A stretch of DNA of 64,000 nt from Oculatella sp. LEGE 06141 (GCF_015207605.1 NZ_JADEWO010000011.1:62001-126000); one strand, 5' to 3'. Shown: positions 16,074 to 26,351, counted from the first letter of the stretch. Numbers and translations are program-made. The notes: generated by a model from the letters alone, not told the origin.

Positions 16074-17351
16074 GTGACACACACTCCCCTTTCTCCTAGC
16101 CAGTCGTCCAGCCAATCGTCTAGCAGTAACGTTCCTGCGGACTTTTTAACCCAGCGTCCCGATCCGCTAGGTCGCTTTGGTCGCTTTGGCGGCAAATATG
16201 TGCCTGAAACGCTGATGCCCGCGTTAAGCGAACTGGAAACCGCTTTCTATCAGTATCGGGATGAGCCTGAGTTTCAGCAAGAACTTCAGGGTTTGATGCG
16301 AGATTATGTCGGCAGACCTAGCCCGCTCTACTTTGCCGAACGGCTAACGCAGCACTATGCCCGCCCCGACGGCAGTGGTGCCCAAATTTATCTGAAACGG
16401 GAAGACCTGAACCACACCGGGGCACACAAGATTAACAACGCTCTGGGGCAAGTACTGCTAGCAAAGCGGATGGGCAAGCAGCGCGTTATTGCCGAAACAG
16501 GCGCAGGGCAACATGGCGTTGCCACGGCTACGGTTTGCGCTCGCTTTGGGCTAGAGTGCATCATTTATATGGGCGTTCATGACATGGAGCGGCAAGCGCT
16601 GAATGTCTTCCGGATGCGGTTAATGGGTGCAGAGGTTCGTCCAGTTGAAGCGGGAACGGGCACTCTCAAGGATGCAACCTCGGAAGCCATCCGAGACTGG
16701 GTCACAAACGTTGAAAGCACTCACTACATTCTGGGTTCTGTTGCTGGCCCCCATCCCTATCCCATGATTGTGCGAGATTTTCAGGCGGTGATTGGTGAAG
16801 AAACGCGCGGTCAGTGTCAGGAAAAGTGGGGCGGCTTGCCAGATATTTTGCTGGCCTGTGTGGGCGGTGGTTCAAATGCGATCGGCTTATTCCATGAGTT
16901 TGTGCCAGAACAAACCGTTCGGATGATTGGCATCGAAGCGGCAGGAGAAGGGGTTGAATCGGACAAGCACGCGGCGACGTTAACCCGTGGCCGAATTGGC
17001 GTACTGCACGGTGCGATGAGTTTCTTGCTGCAAGATGATGATGGGCAAGTGATTGAGGCGCATTCGGTGAGTGCGGGGCTTGATTATCCGGGCGTAGGGC
17101 CAGAACACAGCTATTTCAAAGAGTCTGGACGGGCGGAGTACTACAGTATTACCGATCGCCAGGCGCTAGATGCATTGCAGCTTCTCTCGCGTCTGGAAGG
17201 GATTATTCCGGCCTTGGAAACGGCTCATGCGATCGCCTATCTCGACACACTTTGCCCACAGCTTACGGGCAATCCTACCCTTGTGATTAATTGCTCTGGC
17301 CGGGGTGATAAAGACGTTCACACTGTCGCTAAATTCCTGGATCTCAGCTAA
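16074..17351 (+). CDS. trpB: Tryptophan synthase beta chain
   Basis: 425 residues with a GTG start at 16074. It makes L-tryptophan from indole and serine with pyridoxal phosphate, as the beta subunit of the alpha2-beta2 complex. The PLP lysine is Lys119 in [10 protein letters not shown], and the phosphate-binding GGGSNAIG loop and the [14 protein letters not shown] region are present. A Ser/Gln-rich N-terminal extension of about 25 residues precedes the conserved [16 protein letters not shown] start. Full-length and intact. It stands outside any trp operon, as is usual in cyanobacteria. Confidence 0.97.
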   Translation: MTHTPLSPSQSSSQSSSSNVPADFLTQRPDPLGRFGRFGGKYVPETLMPALSELETAFYQYRDEPEFQQELQGLMRDYVGRPSPLYFAERLTQHYARPDGSGAQIYLKREDLNHTGAHKINNALGQVLLAKRMGKQRVIAETGAGQHGVATATVCARFGLECIIYMGVHDMERQALNVFRMRLMGAEVRPVEAGTGTLKDATSEAIRDWVTNVESTHYILGSVAGPHPYPMIVRDFQAVIGEETRGQCQEKWGGLPDILLACVGGGSNAIGLFHEFVPEQTVRMIGIEAAGEGVESDKHAATLTRGRIGVLHGAMSFLLQDDDGQVIEAHSVSAGLDYPGVGPEHSYFKESGRAEYYSITDRQALDALQLLSRLEGIIPALETAHAIAYLDTLCPQLTGNPTLVINCSGRGDKDVHTVAKFLDLS

Positions 17352-17717
17352 ATGTAGATGAATGGCCGTCTGGGTTTAGCACTTCTCAGACATCCGTTTA
17401 ATATTCCAAAGTGAGGGTATTCTCTTCTGCCGTTTGGCGGTCGTTGGAATACCTTCTTTTACAATGGGCTTTTGAATGGGCTGGTGAAATAGCTCAATAC
17501 GCGGAAACAAGTGCCAATCCTCTTACAGCCATTTTCATTTGCATTCACCACGCCTTAAGCCCTACATCCCACACCCATCTTGGCGAGACTGTGGCTGGCT
17601 CGATTGAGAACTGCCGTAAGAAGCTCAGATTTCTGTCATTACAAGAGTAGAGAAATCCTGTGAGAAGGTTTGAAACCAACAGACGACGACGTTCGTCAAA
17701 TTTCCTAAAATAGCCCA
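17352..17717. other. Intergenic stretch, no gene seen
   Basis: About 370 bases. A 79-codon frame at 17411-17650 has no ribosome site and is rejected. Around 17375-17395 the sequence TTAGCACTTCTCAGACATCC resembles the right end of the GAGGATG-family elements, possibly an isolated relic. Confidence 0.4.
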
Positions 17718-18347
17718 ATGGACTTAGAAGACTTTCAAGTATACGATCGCGACCTCTCTGATGCGGAGCTAGCTCATTACATGCAGGCAGACGCGATCGC
17801 CGTTGACACTGAAACAATGGGGTTGTTGCCCCATCGCGATCGGCTTTGCCTGGTACAACTCTGTGATCCTCAAAACCGAGCTACAGCCATTCGCATTGAA
17901 CGAGGGCAAACCCAGGCACCCAACCTCAAACAATTGATGGAAACCGGCAATAGCGTTAAAGTGTTTCACTTTGCCCGGTTCGATCTGGCTACGTTGCGCC
18001 ATCACCTCAACATTCAGGTTAAGCCTGTGTTTTGCACCAAAATTGCCAGCAAACTAGCTCGCACCTATACCCCTCGCCACGGCTTAAAGGATGTGGTGCA
18101 AGAGCTAGAGCAAATCGAACTGGATAAAAGCTCCCAAAGCTCCGATTGGGGAAATGCCGCCAATCTCACCCCGCAACAGTTACGCTATGCCGCTAATGAT
18201 GTGCGCTATCTGCTGAATATACGGCTGAAGCTAACAGAAATGCTTCAACGGGAAGACCGCTGGGAACTGGCACAGCAATGCTTTGACTGTTTGCCTACAA
18301 TTGTGTCTTTAGATCTGTTGCAGTATCTCAACGTTTTCGAGCATTGA
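17718..18347 (+). CDS. RNase D-like 3'-5' exonuclease
   Basis: 209 residues consisting of the DEDDy exonuclease domain alone. Exo I is AVDTETMGL (Asp and Glu), Exo II is FHFARFDLATL, and Exo III is YAANDVRYLL with the Tyr of the DEDDy subclass. The HRDC domains of E. coli RNase D are absent, as in the short cyanobacterial proteins. The probable role is trimming 3' ends of tRNA or other small RNAs. It ends five bases from the convergent hybrid kinase gene. Confidence 0.88.
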   Translation: MDLEDFQVYDRDLSDAELAHYMQADAIAVDTETMGLLPHRDRLCLVQLCDPQNRATAIRIERGQTQAPNLKQLMETGNSVKVFHFARFDLATLRHHLNIQVKPVFCTKIASKLARTYTPRHGLKDVVQELEQIELDKSSQSSDWGNAANLTPQQLRYAANDVRYLLNIRLKLTEMLQREDRWELAQQCFDCLPTIVSLDLLQYLNVFEH

Positions 18348-18352
18348 AGCCG

Positions 18353-20785
18353 TTAGGTTCGTTTAAGTTGAACCAGGCGGGCGATCGCGTTCACCATCGC
18401 CTCTGGTTCAACTGGTTTAGCAATATGCATTTGAAACCCTGCCGTCTTTGCCTGCTGTTGATCAAACTCAGCGGCGTAGGCCGTTAATGCGATCGCTGGG
18501 ATCTGCCCTCCTGCTTCTGTACTGCGCTGTCGAATCTGCCGGATCAGCATATAACCATCCACATCCGGCATCCCAATGTCGCTCAGCAATAGGTCGGGCA
18601 CCGATTGGGTTAAAACTTCCAGCGCCTCCTTTGCCGATGCCACAACCACTACCTCTGCATCATATTGCTGCAACACAAATGCAGCAAACTCGCGCGCGTC
18701 TGGCTCATCGTCCACAACTAAAACTCGAACGCCCTGTAAGCTCAGCGTTTCAGGCGAGTCCTGCCGCTCCTGCGCCTGTTCTAAGGTGTTAACGGTAAGG
18801 GGTAGCCTGACGATAAAGGTCGCTCCCTGGTCTTCCCCGGCGCTACTGGCTGCAACCGTACCACCGTGCAGTTCAATTAAATGACGAACGATCGCCAGTC
18901 CTAACCCTAGCCCACCAAACTTGCGTGTCGTTGCGCTGTCGGCCTGGCGGAAATAGGCAAATACATGGGGTAAGAAATCCGGACTAATTCCCTTGCCGCT
19001 GTCGGTTACTGTAATTTGGGCGTAGCGTCGAAAGGGTGAAGTGGCGGGTGTTGCAGGTTGAGTGGAGTCGGATCGTTCAGCATTCATCACTGGAACCTCG
19101 CAACTCTCCAGCCTTACCTCAACCTGCCCGCCTGGAGGGGTAAACTTAATCGCATTCGACAGCAAATTCCAGAACACTTGCTGCAAGCGATTGGAGTCGC
19201 CTAGCACATGCCCATTATGGGGAATAAAGGTGGTGTGAATTTGAATGGATTTTACTTCGGCAGATAGCCGCACCGTCTCGATCGCCGCTGCAATGGTCGA
19301 AACAAGATCCACTGGATACACGCTCAAGCTGAGCTTGCCCTGCAAAATCCGAGAGACATCCAGCAAATCTTCAATCAGTTGAGTTTGTAATCTGGCATTT
19401 CGCTCGATAATCTCCAGGGCATGAGCCGTTGTCGCTGGATCAAAGGTGCGGCTCCGTAACAGCTTTGCCCACCCCAAAATGGGGTTCAGGGGCGATCGCA
19501 ACTCATGGGACAGCACCGCGAGAAACTCATCTTTGATGCGGTTGGCTGCTTCGGCAGATTCGCGTGCCGCTTGCTCCCTGGTAAACCATTCTTCGCGTTC
19601 CGCTTCAATCCGCTTGCGCTCAGTAATATCTTCTGCAATGCCTGCCGCCCAACAGGCTCCTTCCGGTTCATTTTTAATAGGAAATGCTCGATCGCGAATC
19701 CAGCGCACAGAACCATCCGGGCGCAGCACTCGATACTCTAATTCATACCCCTCCTCTAGCACCTGGTTCAGGAAAACGGCACAAATGCGATCGCGATCCT
19801 GCGGATGAATAGCCTCAGTCCATTCTGCAATGTTGGCATACAGGCTCTCACACGAGCGTCCCCAAATGTGTTCATAGGCAGGGCTGATATAGAGCATGGT
19901 TTGCTCTCGACGGTTCAATATCCAAAGCACATCCTCGATATTCTCTGCAAATTGGCGAAACCGCCGTTCACTCTCGCGTAGTCTTTCCTCGGCCTGTTGC
20001 CGTTCACGGAGTGCCGCTTGCTGCTCGGTGATGTCATTAATGAGAACTAATCGGGCGGGTCGTCCAGCAAAGGTTTCTCCACGCGTTGACACTTCCACGT
20101 CAATCAGGGTACCGTCCTTCTTTTGGTGTTTCCAAACGCCTTTGTAGTCCGCGTCTTCAGGCAAACTAGAAAATATTCGGGTCAAGACCGGAACGTCTTC
20201 CGAAGGGCGAATATCCTGAATGGTCATAGAGAGGAATTCCGACTCGGAATAGCCATAGTGATCAATAGCAGCCTGGTTAACCGACAGGAATGCCAACGTT
20301 TTCGCGTCAAACACCCACATGGGTTGCGGGTTACGTTCAAACAGGCGTCGGTATCGGTCTTCGCTCTCTCGTAGCAACGCTTCGGCTCGCTGGCGCTCTC
20401 GGCGCTCCTCGGTTTCGCGCAGTGCCCGCTGTACGGCAGGCACCAGTCGTCCTAGCCGTTGCTTCAGCACGTAGTCGATCGCACCGTTTTTGAGCATTTC
20501 AACGGCCAATTCTTCGCCCAGCGTTGCCGAAACAAAGACAAACGGCACATCCGGACACCGCGATCGGGCAATGTCTAGCGCTGCAATGCCATCAAATGTG
20601 GGCAGGGAGTAATCTGCCAGAATTAAGTCAACTGGGGTTTGTTCAAGGGCGCTGAGAAACTCAGAGCGGGTTTCTACCCGCATCAGTTTGCAGTGAATCC
20701 CTCCTTCCACTAACGTTGCATAAATAAGTTCTGCATCCAATGAGCTGTCTTCCAGGAGAAGAAATTGGAGCGGGTCCATATTCAT
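18353..20785 (-). CDS. Hybrid sensor histidine kinase, REC-PAS-PAS-HisKA-HATPase-REC
   Basis: 810 residues, no membrane segment, so cytoplasmic. Domains in order: an N-terminal receiver (5-125) with phospho-acceptor Asp58 in LILADYSLP; PAS 1 (about 143-260, RLFERNPQPMWVFD); PAS 2 (about 275-395) with a PAC-type tail; HisKA at about 425 (VLSHELRSPLNPILGW); HATPase with FWNLLSNAIKFTP, DSGKGIS and GLGLGLAIV; and a C-terminal receiver (about 690-805) with LLLSDIGMPD. It can receive phosphate at its N-terminal receiver and pass it to the C-terminal one. It lies 6 bases after the response-regulator gene and is the last gene of a three-gene phosphorelay operon. The signal is unknown. Confidence 0.92.
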   Translation of the reverse strand: MNMDPLQFLLLEDSSLDAELIYATLVEGGIHCKLMRVETRSEFLSALEQTPVDLILADYSLPTFDGIAALDIARSRCPDVPFVFVSATLGEELAVEMLKNGAIDYVLKQRLGRLVPAVQRALRETEERRERQRAEALLRESEDRYRRLFERNPQPMWVFDAKTLAFLSVNQAAIDHYGYSESEFLSMTIQDIRPSEDVPVLTRIFSSLPEDADYKGVWKHQKKDGTLIDVEVSTRGETFAGRPARLVLINDITEQQAALRERQQAEERLRESERRFRQFAENIEDVLWILNRREQTMLYISPAYEHIWGRSCESLYANIAEWTEAIHPQDRDRICAVFLNQVLEEGYELEYRVLRPDGSVRWIRDRAFPIKNEPEGACWAAGIAEDITERKRIEAEREEWFTREQAARESAEAANRIKDEFLAVLSHELRSPLNPILGWAKLLRSRTFDPATTAHALEIIERNARLQTQLIEDLLDVSRILQGKLSLSVYPVDLVSTIAAAIETVRLSAEVKSIQIHTTFIPHNGHVLGDSNRLQQVFWNLLSNAIKFTPPGGQVEVRLESCEVPVMNAERSDSTQPATPATSPFRRYAQITVTDSGKGISPDFLPHVFAYFRQADSATTRKFGGLGLGLAIVRHLIELHGGTVAASSAGEDQGATFIVRLPLTVNTLEQAQERQDSPETLSLQGVRVLVVDDEPDAREFAAFVLQQYDAEVVVVASAKEALEVLTQSVPDLLLSDIGMPDVDGYMLIRQIRQRSTEAGGQIPAIALTAYAAEFDQQQAKTAGFQMHIAKPVEPEAMVNAIARLVQLKRT

Positions 20786-20791
20786 GCCTCT

Positions 20792-21250
20792 TCACTTACT
20801 GCGGACCGAAGAGATCGATCCGGGTGGCGGTTGGTTTACCACCGCCCAAAATAACCCCAGTCCTTTGATGGCCTCCACAAACTCACGAAAATCAACTGGT
20901 TTGACAACATACGCATTGGCACCCAGCTCATAACACTTCACCAGGTCGGGTTCCTCTCGTGAAGACGTTAAAACTACTACAGGAAGGAGCTTCATCTGGG
21001 TGTCAGATTTGAGGTGAGCCAGAACCTCGGTGCCATCAATTTTGGGTAGCTTCAGATCCAGCAAAACCACAACCGGATGTCCTTCCATCCGCAAGCGATA
21101 TACCCCTTGTCGGTACAGGTAATCTAGCGCTTCCGCACCGTCCCGTACTACCACCACCTCGTTTGCCAGATTGTTTTGGGATAGTGCAGTTAGAATTAAT
21201 TCGATATCGTTGGCGCTATCTTCAACTAATAAAATTCGTTTTAATTCCAT
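20792..21250 (-). CDS. Single-domain response regulator (Rcp1-like)
   Basis: 152 residues, one receiver domain without an output domain. The acidic pocket is VEDSANDIE near residue 9, phospho-acceptor Asp65 lies in VVLLDLKLPKIDG, and VVLTSS and AYVVKPVDF supply the conserved Thr/Ser and Lys. The insertion RQGVYRLRMEGHP is typical of the Rcp1 type that serves phytochrome-like kinases. Its ATG overlaps the end of the upstream kinase gene by 10 bases (ATGGAATTAA), so the two are translationally coupled. Probable shuttle between the upstream kinase and the downstream hybrid kinase. Confidence 0.93.
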   Translation of the reverse strand: MELKRILLVEDSANDIELILTALSQNNLANEVVVVRDGAEALDYLYRQGVYRLRMEGHPVVVLLDLKLPKIDGTEVLAHLKSDTQMKLLPVVVLTSSREEPDLVKCYELGANAYVVKPVDFREFVEAIKGLGLFWAVVNQPPPGSISSVRSK

Positions 21251-23112
21251 TCCTTTCCCTTATTTTGCAATTTCGGTAAAGAGAAGTAAAAGGTTGCCCC
21301 CTTGCCTACTTCTCCTTTTGCCCAGGTTTGTCCTCCATGACGATGGATGATCCGCCGCACATTGGCTAACCCAATTCCCGTCCCTTCAAACTGGGGATCG
21401 CTGTGCAACCGTTGAAAGATGCCAAACAGTTTATGAGTATATTGCTCATCAAAGCCAACGCCATTATCCTGCACAAAGAAGATAACGTCTTGCTCGTTGA
21501 CGGTGCTACCGATCATAATTTTGGCGCGATCGCATTGACGAGTATATTTAACGGCATTTTCTAGCAGGTTATGCAGCACCAATCGCAGCATAGATGGGTC
21601 ACCCTGAATCTGCGGTAGAGGTTCAACCTGCCAGCAAACGCTCCGATCATTGATATCCTGCTTGATATCCTGCTGTACCTCCTTCACTAATTGATCCATA
21701 TCAATGACCGTATGGCGTATTTCTGCCCGTCCCATTCGGGAAAACGCCAGCAAATCATCAATTAACGTACCAGCATGTTTGGTAGTGGCGGCAATGATCT
21801 TCAAATAGCGATCGCTGGCTTCATCCAACGGAGCCGATCGCAACTGTTTTTGTAGCAGTTCCACAAAGCCGCTAATATGTCGCAACGGTGCCCGCAAATC
21901 GTGCGACACCGAATAAGAGAACGATTCGAGTTCCTGGTTAGCTGCCTCCAGTTGAGCCGTGCGTTCCTTCACTCGGGACTCCAGCGTTTGGTTAAACTGC
22001 CGAATTTTGGCTTCAAACTGTTGGCGCTCAGTAATATCAATCGATATTCCGCCCAGTAGCTTTTGCCCTGATTGGGTTTTTAACGGAAATTTCAGAGAGA
22101 TATAGGAATGTTCGCCGTCATCCAGAAGAACTGTTTCTACCGTCTCAAGCATCTTTCCCGTTGTTAAAACCCGAACATCATTATCATGCCATTGCTGCGT
22201 GGGTTGAGTTGGAAAGAGTTCCGCATCCGTTTTACCTATCCAGTCGGCCATGTCGCGTTGAAACAGGGTTTCAATCTGTCGATTGACATACAGATATCGC
22301 CCAATCTCATCCTTAATAAACGCCGTAACCGGGCTGTAGCTCATGAACGACTCAAAGAGCGCCTGACTCTCCTTCAATGATTCTTCAGCCTGTTTTCGTT
22401 TTGTCACGTCCATGATCATGATCAGCGTGCCCAGGCGTTTGCCTGTGCTGCTCACAATGGGACTGATAGACGCGATCGCCCAAAGCACCGCCCCATCAAA
22501 ACGGTGAAGCTGAAGATCATGTTGTTTGGCATGACCCTGTTGCCATTGCTCTAAACTGGCTTGAAGCAGAGGGCGAAATGCCTGATCCACAAAGTCTAAA
22601 CTGGAACGCCCCAGCATCTCTGGAATGGAATAACCCAGCATTTGAGAGATTCGCTGGTTGGCATAATCTATTCGTCCATCAACATCCAATGTCCAAATTC
22701 CCTCATTGGCCGTATCAATTAATCGGCGGTAACGGTCTTCACTAAGCTGCAAAAGGGCTAAAGCCGACTCGGCTTGATGTTTGGCGGTGCGTAGCTTTGA
22801 GGTGAGGGAGCTAATGAGAAAGGTAACTGCCCAGAAGATAGCCAACCGCAATAGGCTAACCGCACTAGACAAACCTAAGGAGTAGAATGGCGCAATGAAA
22901 AAGTATCCTGCGAGTAGGGTAGACAACACCGTTGCAACTAGCCCTGGCTTCATTCCCCCATACCAGGCGCTAATGGTAACGGCAGCAATAAAGAATGCGA
23001 AGATGGACTGTGCCAGCAGCGGTCGGAGCAACAGTGTTAAGACCAGGGCGACCGCGACGCTAACCACAGCAACGCCATATCGCTGAAAATCAGTGCGTTT
23101 TACGTCCACCAT
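21241..23112 (-). CDS. Membrane PAS sensor histidine kinase with DUF4118-like N-terminus
   Basis: 623 residues. Three or four hydrophobic helices lie in residues 12-108 (KdpD-like DUF4118 pattern, with AFFIAAVTISAWYGGMKPGL and a FFIAPFYS loop), followed by a short coiled coil, PAS 1 (about 130-245, RLIDTANEGIWTLD), PAS 2 (about 255-370, FESFMSYSPVTAFIKD), a coiled coil, HisKA with SYSVSHDLRAPLRHI, and HATPase with LHNLLENAVKYT, DNGVGFD and GTGIGLANV. It senses an unknown signal at or in the membrane. First gene of the operon with the response regulator and hybrid kinase. Confidence 0.92.
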   Translation of the reverse strand: MVDVKRTDFQRYGVAVVSVAVALVLTLLLRPLLAQSIFAFFIAAVTISAWYGGMKPGLVATVLSTLLAGYFFIAPFYSLGLSSAVSLLRLAIFWAVTFLISSLTSKLRTAKHQAESALALLQLSEDRYRRLIDTANEGIWTLDVDGRIDYANQRISQMLGYSIPEMLGRSSLDFVDQAFRPLLQASLEQWQQGHAKQHDLQLHRFDGAVLWAIASISPIVSSTGKRLGTLIMIMDVTKRKQAEESLKESQALFESFMSYSPVTAFIKDEIGRYLYVNRQIETLFQRDMADWIGKTDAELFPTQPTQQWHDNDVRVLTTGKMLETVETVLLDDGEHSYISLKFPLKTQSGQKLLGGISIDITERQQFEAKIRQFNQTLESRVKERTAQLEAANQELESFSYSVSHDLRAPLRHISGFVELLQKQLRSAPLDEASDRYLKIIAATTKHAGTLIDDLLAFSRMGRAEIRHTVIDMDQLVKEVQQDIKQDINDRSVCWQVEPLPQIQGDPSMLRLVLHNLLENAVKYTRQCDRAKIMIGSTVNEQDVIFFVQDNGVGFDEQYTHKLFGIFQRLHSDPQFEGTGIGLANVRRIIHRHGGQTWAKGEVGKGATFYFSLPKLQNKGKEWN

Positions 23113-23394
23113 TTCACGTTCTTTACCAGAAACTCAGTAGATGATTGAGTCGTTTTGCTACCCTACGATGGATGCCAAAAATTTAGCATCGATCTTAAGG
23201 CTTATTAAAACAAGACATGATCAATCCTGTTTCTACCAGGGATCTGCCGTTGTGCCAATAGTGAATCGTGAAGCTTTTGTGAGGCAAGATTTACGGAAAG
23301 TCCCCTGTAGCCAAACGTTCTAGCAAGTTTGGCTACGGTTACTCTGGTCAGCATTACGGGCATTCTACAGATCACACATACTGTAAGGAGCGGC

Positions 23395-24921
23395 ATGCTG
23401 GCCAGGATTTGGAGTGCATCCCTTGTCGGAATTGACGCAGTAAAGGTCGGGGTCGAGGTAGATATTGCCGGGGGGTTACCCGGTATTGTAGTGGTTGGGC
23501 TACCAGACGTTGCCGTACAAGAGTCAAAAGAACGGGTCAAGGCCGCACTGAAAAACGCAGGCTATGCCTTCCCGATGCGAAAGGTAGTGGTTAACCTTAC
23601 CCCTGCCGATTTACGCAAAGAGGGTCCCAGTTTTGATTTGCCCATTAGCGTTGGTGTGTTAGCCGCTTCCGAACAGGTGAATACTGATTTGTTAGATCGG
23701 TATCTCTTTGCTGGAGAAGTCTCGTTGGACGGTAGCTTGCGTCCAGTTGCCGGGGTGTTGGCGATCGCCGCCGCCGCCCAAAAAATGGGAATTACAGGCT
23801 TAGTGGTGCCCGCCGATAATGCCTGTGAAGCCGCCGTGGTTCAGGGGCTAACGGTCTACGGCTTTCAGCATTTGTCAGAAGTGGCAGACTTTCTCAACGA
23901 TCCCGATCGCTACCAGCCTGTGGAAGTTAATGCGGTGGCAGAACTGGCGCGATCGCCCTTCACCGGGTTGGATCTCAAAGAGGTCAAAGGGCAAGCCCAT
24001 GCGCGTCGTGCCCTCGAAATTGCTGCTGCCGGGGGACACAACCTCGTTTTTGTTGGCCCTCCCGGCAGCGGCAAAACGATGCTCGCTCGTCGCCTGCCGG
24101 GAATTTTGCCGCCTTTGTCCTTTGAAGAAGCGCTGGAAGTAACCCAGATTCATTCCGTTGCAGGGTTGCTAAAAGAGAAAGGCTCGCTCGTTAGCGATCG
24201 CCCGTTTCGCAGCCCCCATCATTCCGCCTCTGGCCCATCCCTGGTGGGTGGCGGCAGTTTTCCGCGTCCTGGTGAAATCTCCTTGGCCCATCGAGGCATT
24301 TTGTTTCTGGACGAGCTAACGGAGTTTAAGCGGGATGTGTTGGAATTCTTGCGGCAGCCCCTGGAAGACGGGCATGTGACGATCGCCCGCACTCGCCAAT
24401 CTGTTTCGTTTCCAGCTCAGTTTACGCTGGTTGCCAGTACAAATCCCTGCCCCTGCGGTTATTTTGGTGATTCTATTCAAGCCTGCACCTGCAACCCCCG
24501 ACAGCGTGAACATTACTGGGCAAGATTATCAGGCCCATTAATGGATCGGATTGATCTACAGGTGGCGGTCAATCGCCTCAAGCCGGAAGAAATCACACAG
24601 CAACCCATTGGAGAAGACTCCCTCTCGGTTCGAGAACGAGTACAGCAAGCACGCGATCGAGCCAGATGCCGATTTCAAGATGAACCCCTGCGCTGTAATG
24701 CGGAAATGCAAAGTCGCCATCTGCGGAAATGGTGCCCACTCGACGACACAACGCGCCTGTTGCTAGAAAAGGCCATTCGTAAACTAGGACTCTCGGCCAG
24801 AGCAACCGATCGCATTCTCAAAGTAGGACGGACGATCGCTGACCTTGCTGGCGATGACAGCCTGCAAGCCCATCACATTGCAGAAGCGATCCAATATCGA
24901 ACAATCGATCGAATGCAGTAA
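23395..24921 (+). CDS. comM: YifB/ComM-family Mg-chelatase-like AAA+ ATPase
   Basis: 508 residues from ATG 23395, preceded by AAGGAG; the in-frame codons upstream are rejected. The N-terminal Lon-like fold domain starts MLARIWSASLVGIDA and has PGIVVVGLPD. The AAA+ core has Walker A GPPGSGKT (221-228), Walker B ILFLDEL, and a cysteine-rich insert STNPCPCGYFG...CTC, followed by a C-terminal helical domain. ComM of Vibrio is a hexameric helicase that promotes branch migration when transforming DNA is integrated. A lone gene with no competence genes beside it here. Confidence 0.92.
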   Translation: MLARIWSASLVGIDAVKVGVEVDIAGGLPGIVVVGLPDVAVQESKERVKAALKNAGYAFPMRKVVVNLTPADLRKEGPSFDLPISVGVLAASEQVNTDLLDRYLFAGEVSLDGSLRPVAGVLAIAAAAQKMGITGLVVPADNACEAAVVQGLTVYGFQHLSEVADFLNDPDRYQPVEVNAVAELARSPFTGLDLKEVKGQAHARRALEIAAAGGHNLVFVGPPGSGKTMLARRLPGILPPLSFEEALEVTQIHSVAGLLKEKGSLVSDRPFRSPHHSASGPSLVGGGSFPRPGEISLAHRGILFLDELTEFKRDVLEFLRQPLEDGHVTIARTRQSVSFPAQFTLVASTNPCPCGYFGDSIQACTCNPRQREHYWARLSGPLMDRIDLQVAVNRLKPEEITQQPIGEDSLSVRERVQQARDRARCRFQDEPLRCNAEMQSRHLRKWCPLDDTTRLLLEKAIRKLGLSARATDRILKVGRTIADLAGDDSLQAHHIAEAIQYRTIDRMQ

Positions 24922-24989
24922 GTACTATCCGTTTGAACACTACAGCGGGGATCAACCGGGTTCAGCAAGCCGCCAAACCAGCAAAAAAA

Positions 24990-25014
24990 ATCCTCTGCCG
25001 ATGAGACAGAGGAT
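24990..25014 (-). terminator. Intrinsic terminator of the DUF4912 gene
   Basis: Arms TCCTCTG (24991-24997) and CAGAGGA (25007-25013) with a 9-base loop. Eight A residues at 24983-24990 become a U-run on the minus strand. It lies 50 bases after the stop of the minus-strand gene. Confidence 0.88.
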
Positions 25015-25064
25015 ATGAGAGGGAGGTTAACCTCAAAAGTTGGATGAACAGAACAGCTTTGCCG

Positions 25065-26351
25065 TTATGCCAGCCATTCCTCAACCGATTCTTCCTTGGT
25101 GTTGGTGCGGCGTTCTGGCGTTTCGCGAGTAAACTTCATATGAATGGCTCGGTTTTGCTCGCCATCTGCCGCAACCGCAAAGATGGGATAGTCGATCAAG
25201 CCATCCTGGAAGGACATCTGGAACCGGAACGTGCCGTCTGGATTGAGTTTGATCGGCTGACCACCCACATACACCGTGGCATCCGGCTCGGTTGCGCCAT
25301 AAACGATTAGCTCCGCGTCGGCAACCAGCCAGAACTGACGAGGCCGGATGGGCGGTGCCGAGGCAGAGAAGCCAACCCCAGACATCATGCCAATTCCCGA
25401 CATGCCGATGCCAGACATGGTGGGTACTGCCCACATGCCCACCCCAGATGGGAAGACGTAAGAACTAACCGACTGCTGCGGCACCTGCTGCATAGAACCA
25501 TACAGCGACCCGGCAACCCGCTGCGCTTCGGCAGACTGAGCCATGCCAAAGATCTGGTCGTAGATGGGGTTTCCTTCCCCCTGTCCCTGGTAACTAGCCG
25601 CTGCCGACATCGCTTCTTTTTGGTGAGGAGGCACCAGTTCCAGGAAGGTCTTGTTTTGCAGTTCTTCTTCCCAGGCAACGGTAATGAACTTGTCTTCAAT
25701 CCAGTCGGAGGGATAAACGGGCGGAATGCGGACTGGAGCCGATCGCGCCAGGGTAAGCCACCGACCGTCGTAGGCGACATAACCAATTTCAACCACATAG
25801 TCGCGATCGCTAACTGGAATGGGCAAGTACCATTCCCGCGCCATTTCATCGCACTCATATTGCTGCAAGCTGTGGGGACGCTGATATTCCAGGTTGATGT
25901 CAGTCACATCGTAGAAGCGCAGTGCCAATCGGCTGCCTCCTTGTCGCCGCAGTTCTTCTTTGTGGCTGCTGGGCACATCCCAGTAAGCATAAGCCCACTG
26001 AGGATCACGAGGCATCAGCACAATGCGGCTATCACCGTAGCCGTCGGGCAAGTCAGCCAGCCCTTCATCTACGGCTGATAACGACTCAGGAGAAAGATCG
26101 TCTTGACCCACATCAAATTTTGCTGCCTCCACTTCTTCTTGCGCCTCCATCTTGCGTTGTGATTCTACGGTGCGTTGCGACTCTACAGATCGGGGTTGAC
26201 TGGAAGCCAAGCGGGTGCGCTCAATTTCCTGGATGGCGTTCAGCAGTTGCTCTTTCCGCATCCGACTGTAACGAGAAACGCCATATTCGCTGGCAACCTT
26301 TCGGAGTTGTCTTAGAGTTAATTCCTCTAAGGGTGGGCGTTCTTTTGCCAT
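25065..26351 (-). CDS. DUF4912 protein with Rho-N/SAP-like N-terminus
   Basis: 428 residues. Residues 8-40 form a helix-extended-loop-helix (LTLRQLRKVASEYGVSRYSR, KEQLLNAI) like the Rho N-terminal or SAP nucleic-acid-binding motif. A charged Glu/Gln linker follows. Then comes a DUF4912 domain (about 100-215) with MPRDPQWAYAYWDVP and LRFYDVTDI. After a Met/Ser/Gly-rich linker (GIGMSGIGMMSGVG), a second Ig-like beta domain closes the protein (FWLVADAELIVYGATEPDATVYVGGQ, then IDYPIFAVAADGE). The architecture is typical of cyanobacteria; its function is unknown. Transcribed alone, with its own terminator. Confidence 0.85.
   Translation of the reverse strand: MAKERPPLEELTLRQLRKVASEYGVSRYSRMRKEQLLNAIQEIERTRLASSQPRSVESQRTVESQRKMEAQEEVEAAKFDVGQDDLSPESLSAVDEGLADLPDGYGDSRIVLMPRDPQWAYAYWDVPSSHKEELRRQGGSRLALRFYDVTDINLEYQRPHSLQQYECDEMAREWYLPIPVSDRDYVVEIGYVAYDGRWLTLARSAPVRIPPVYPSDWIEDKFITVAWEEELQNKTFLELVPPHQKEAMSAAASYQGQGEGNPIYDQIFGMAQSAEAQRVAGSLYGSMQQVPQQSVSSYVFPSGVGMWAVPTMSGIGMSGIGMMSGVGFSASAPPIRPRQFWLVADAELIVYGATEPDATVYVGGQPIKLNPDGTFRFQMSFQDGLIDYPIFAVAADGEQNRAIHMKFTRETPERRTNTKEESVEEWLA

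Noticed and set aside
17411-17650. 79-codon plus-strand frame between trpB and the RNase D gene
   Set aside because: No ribosome site and no family features; it lies in repeat-like intergenic sequence.
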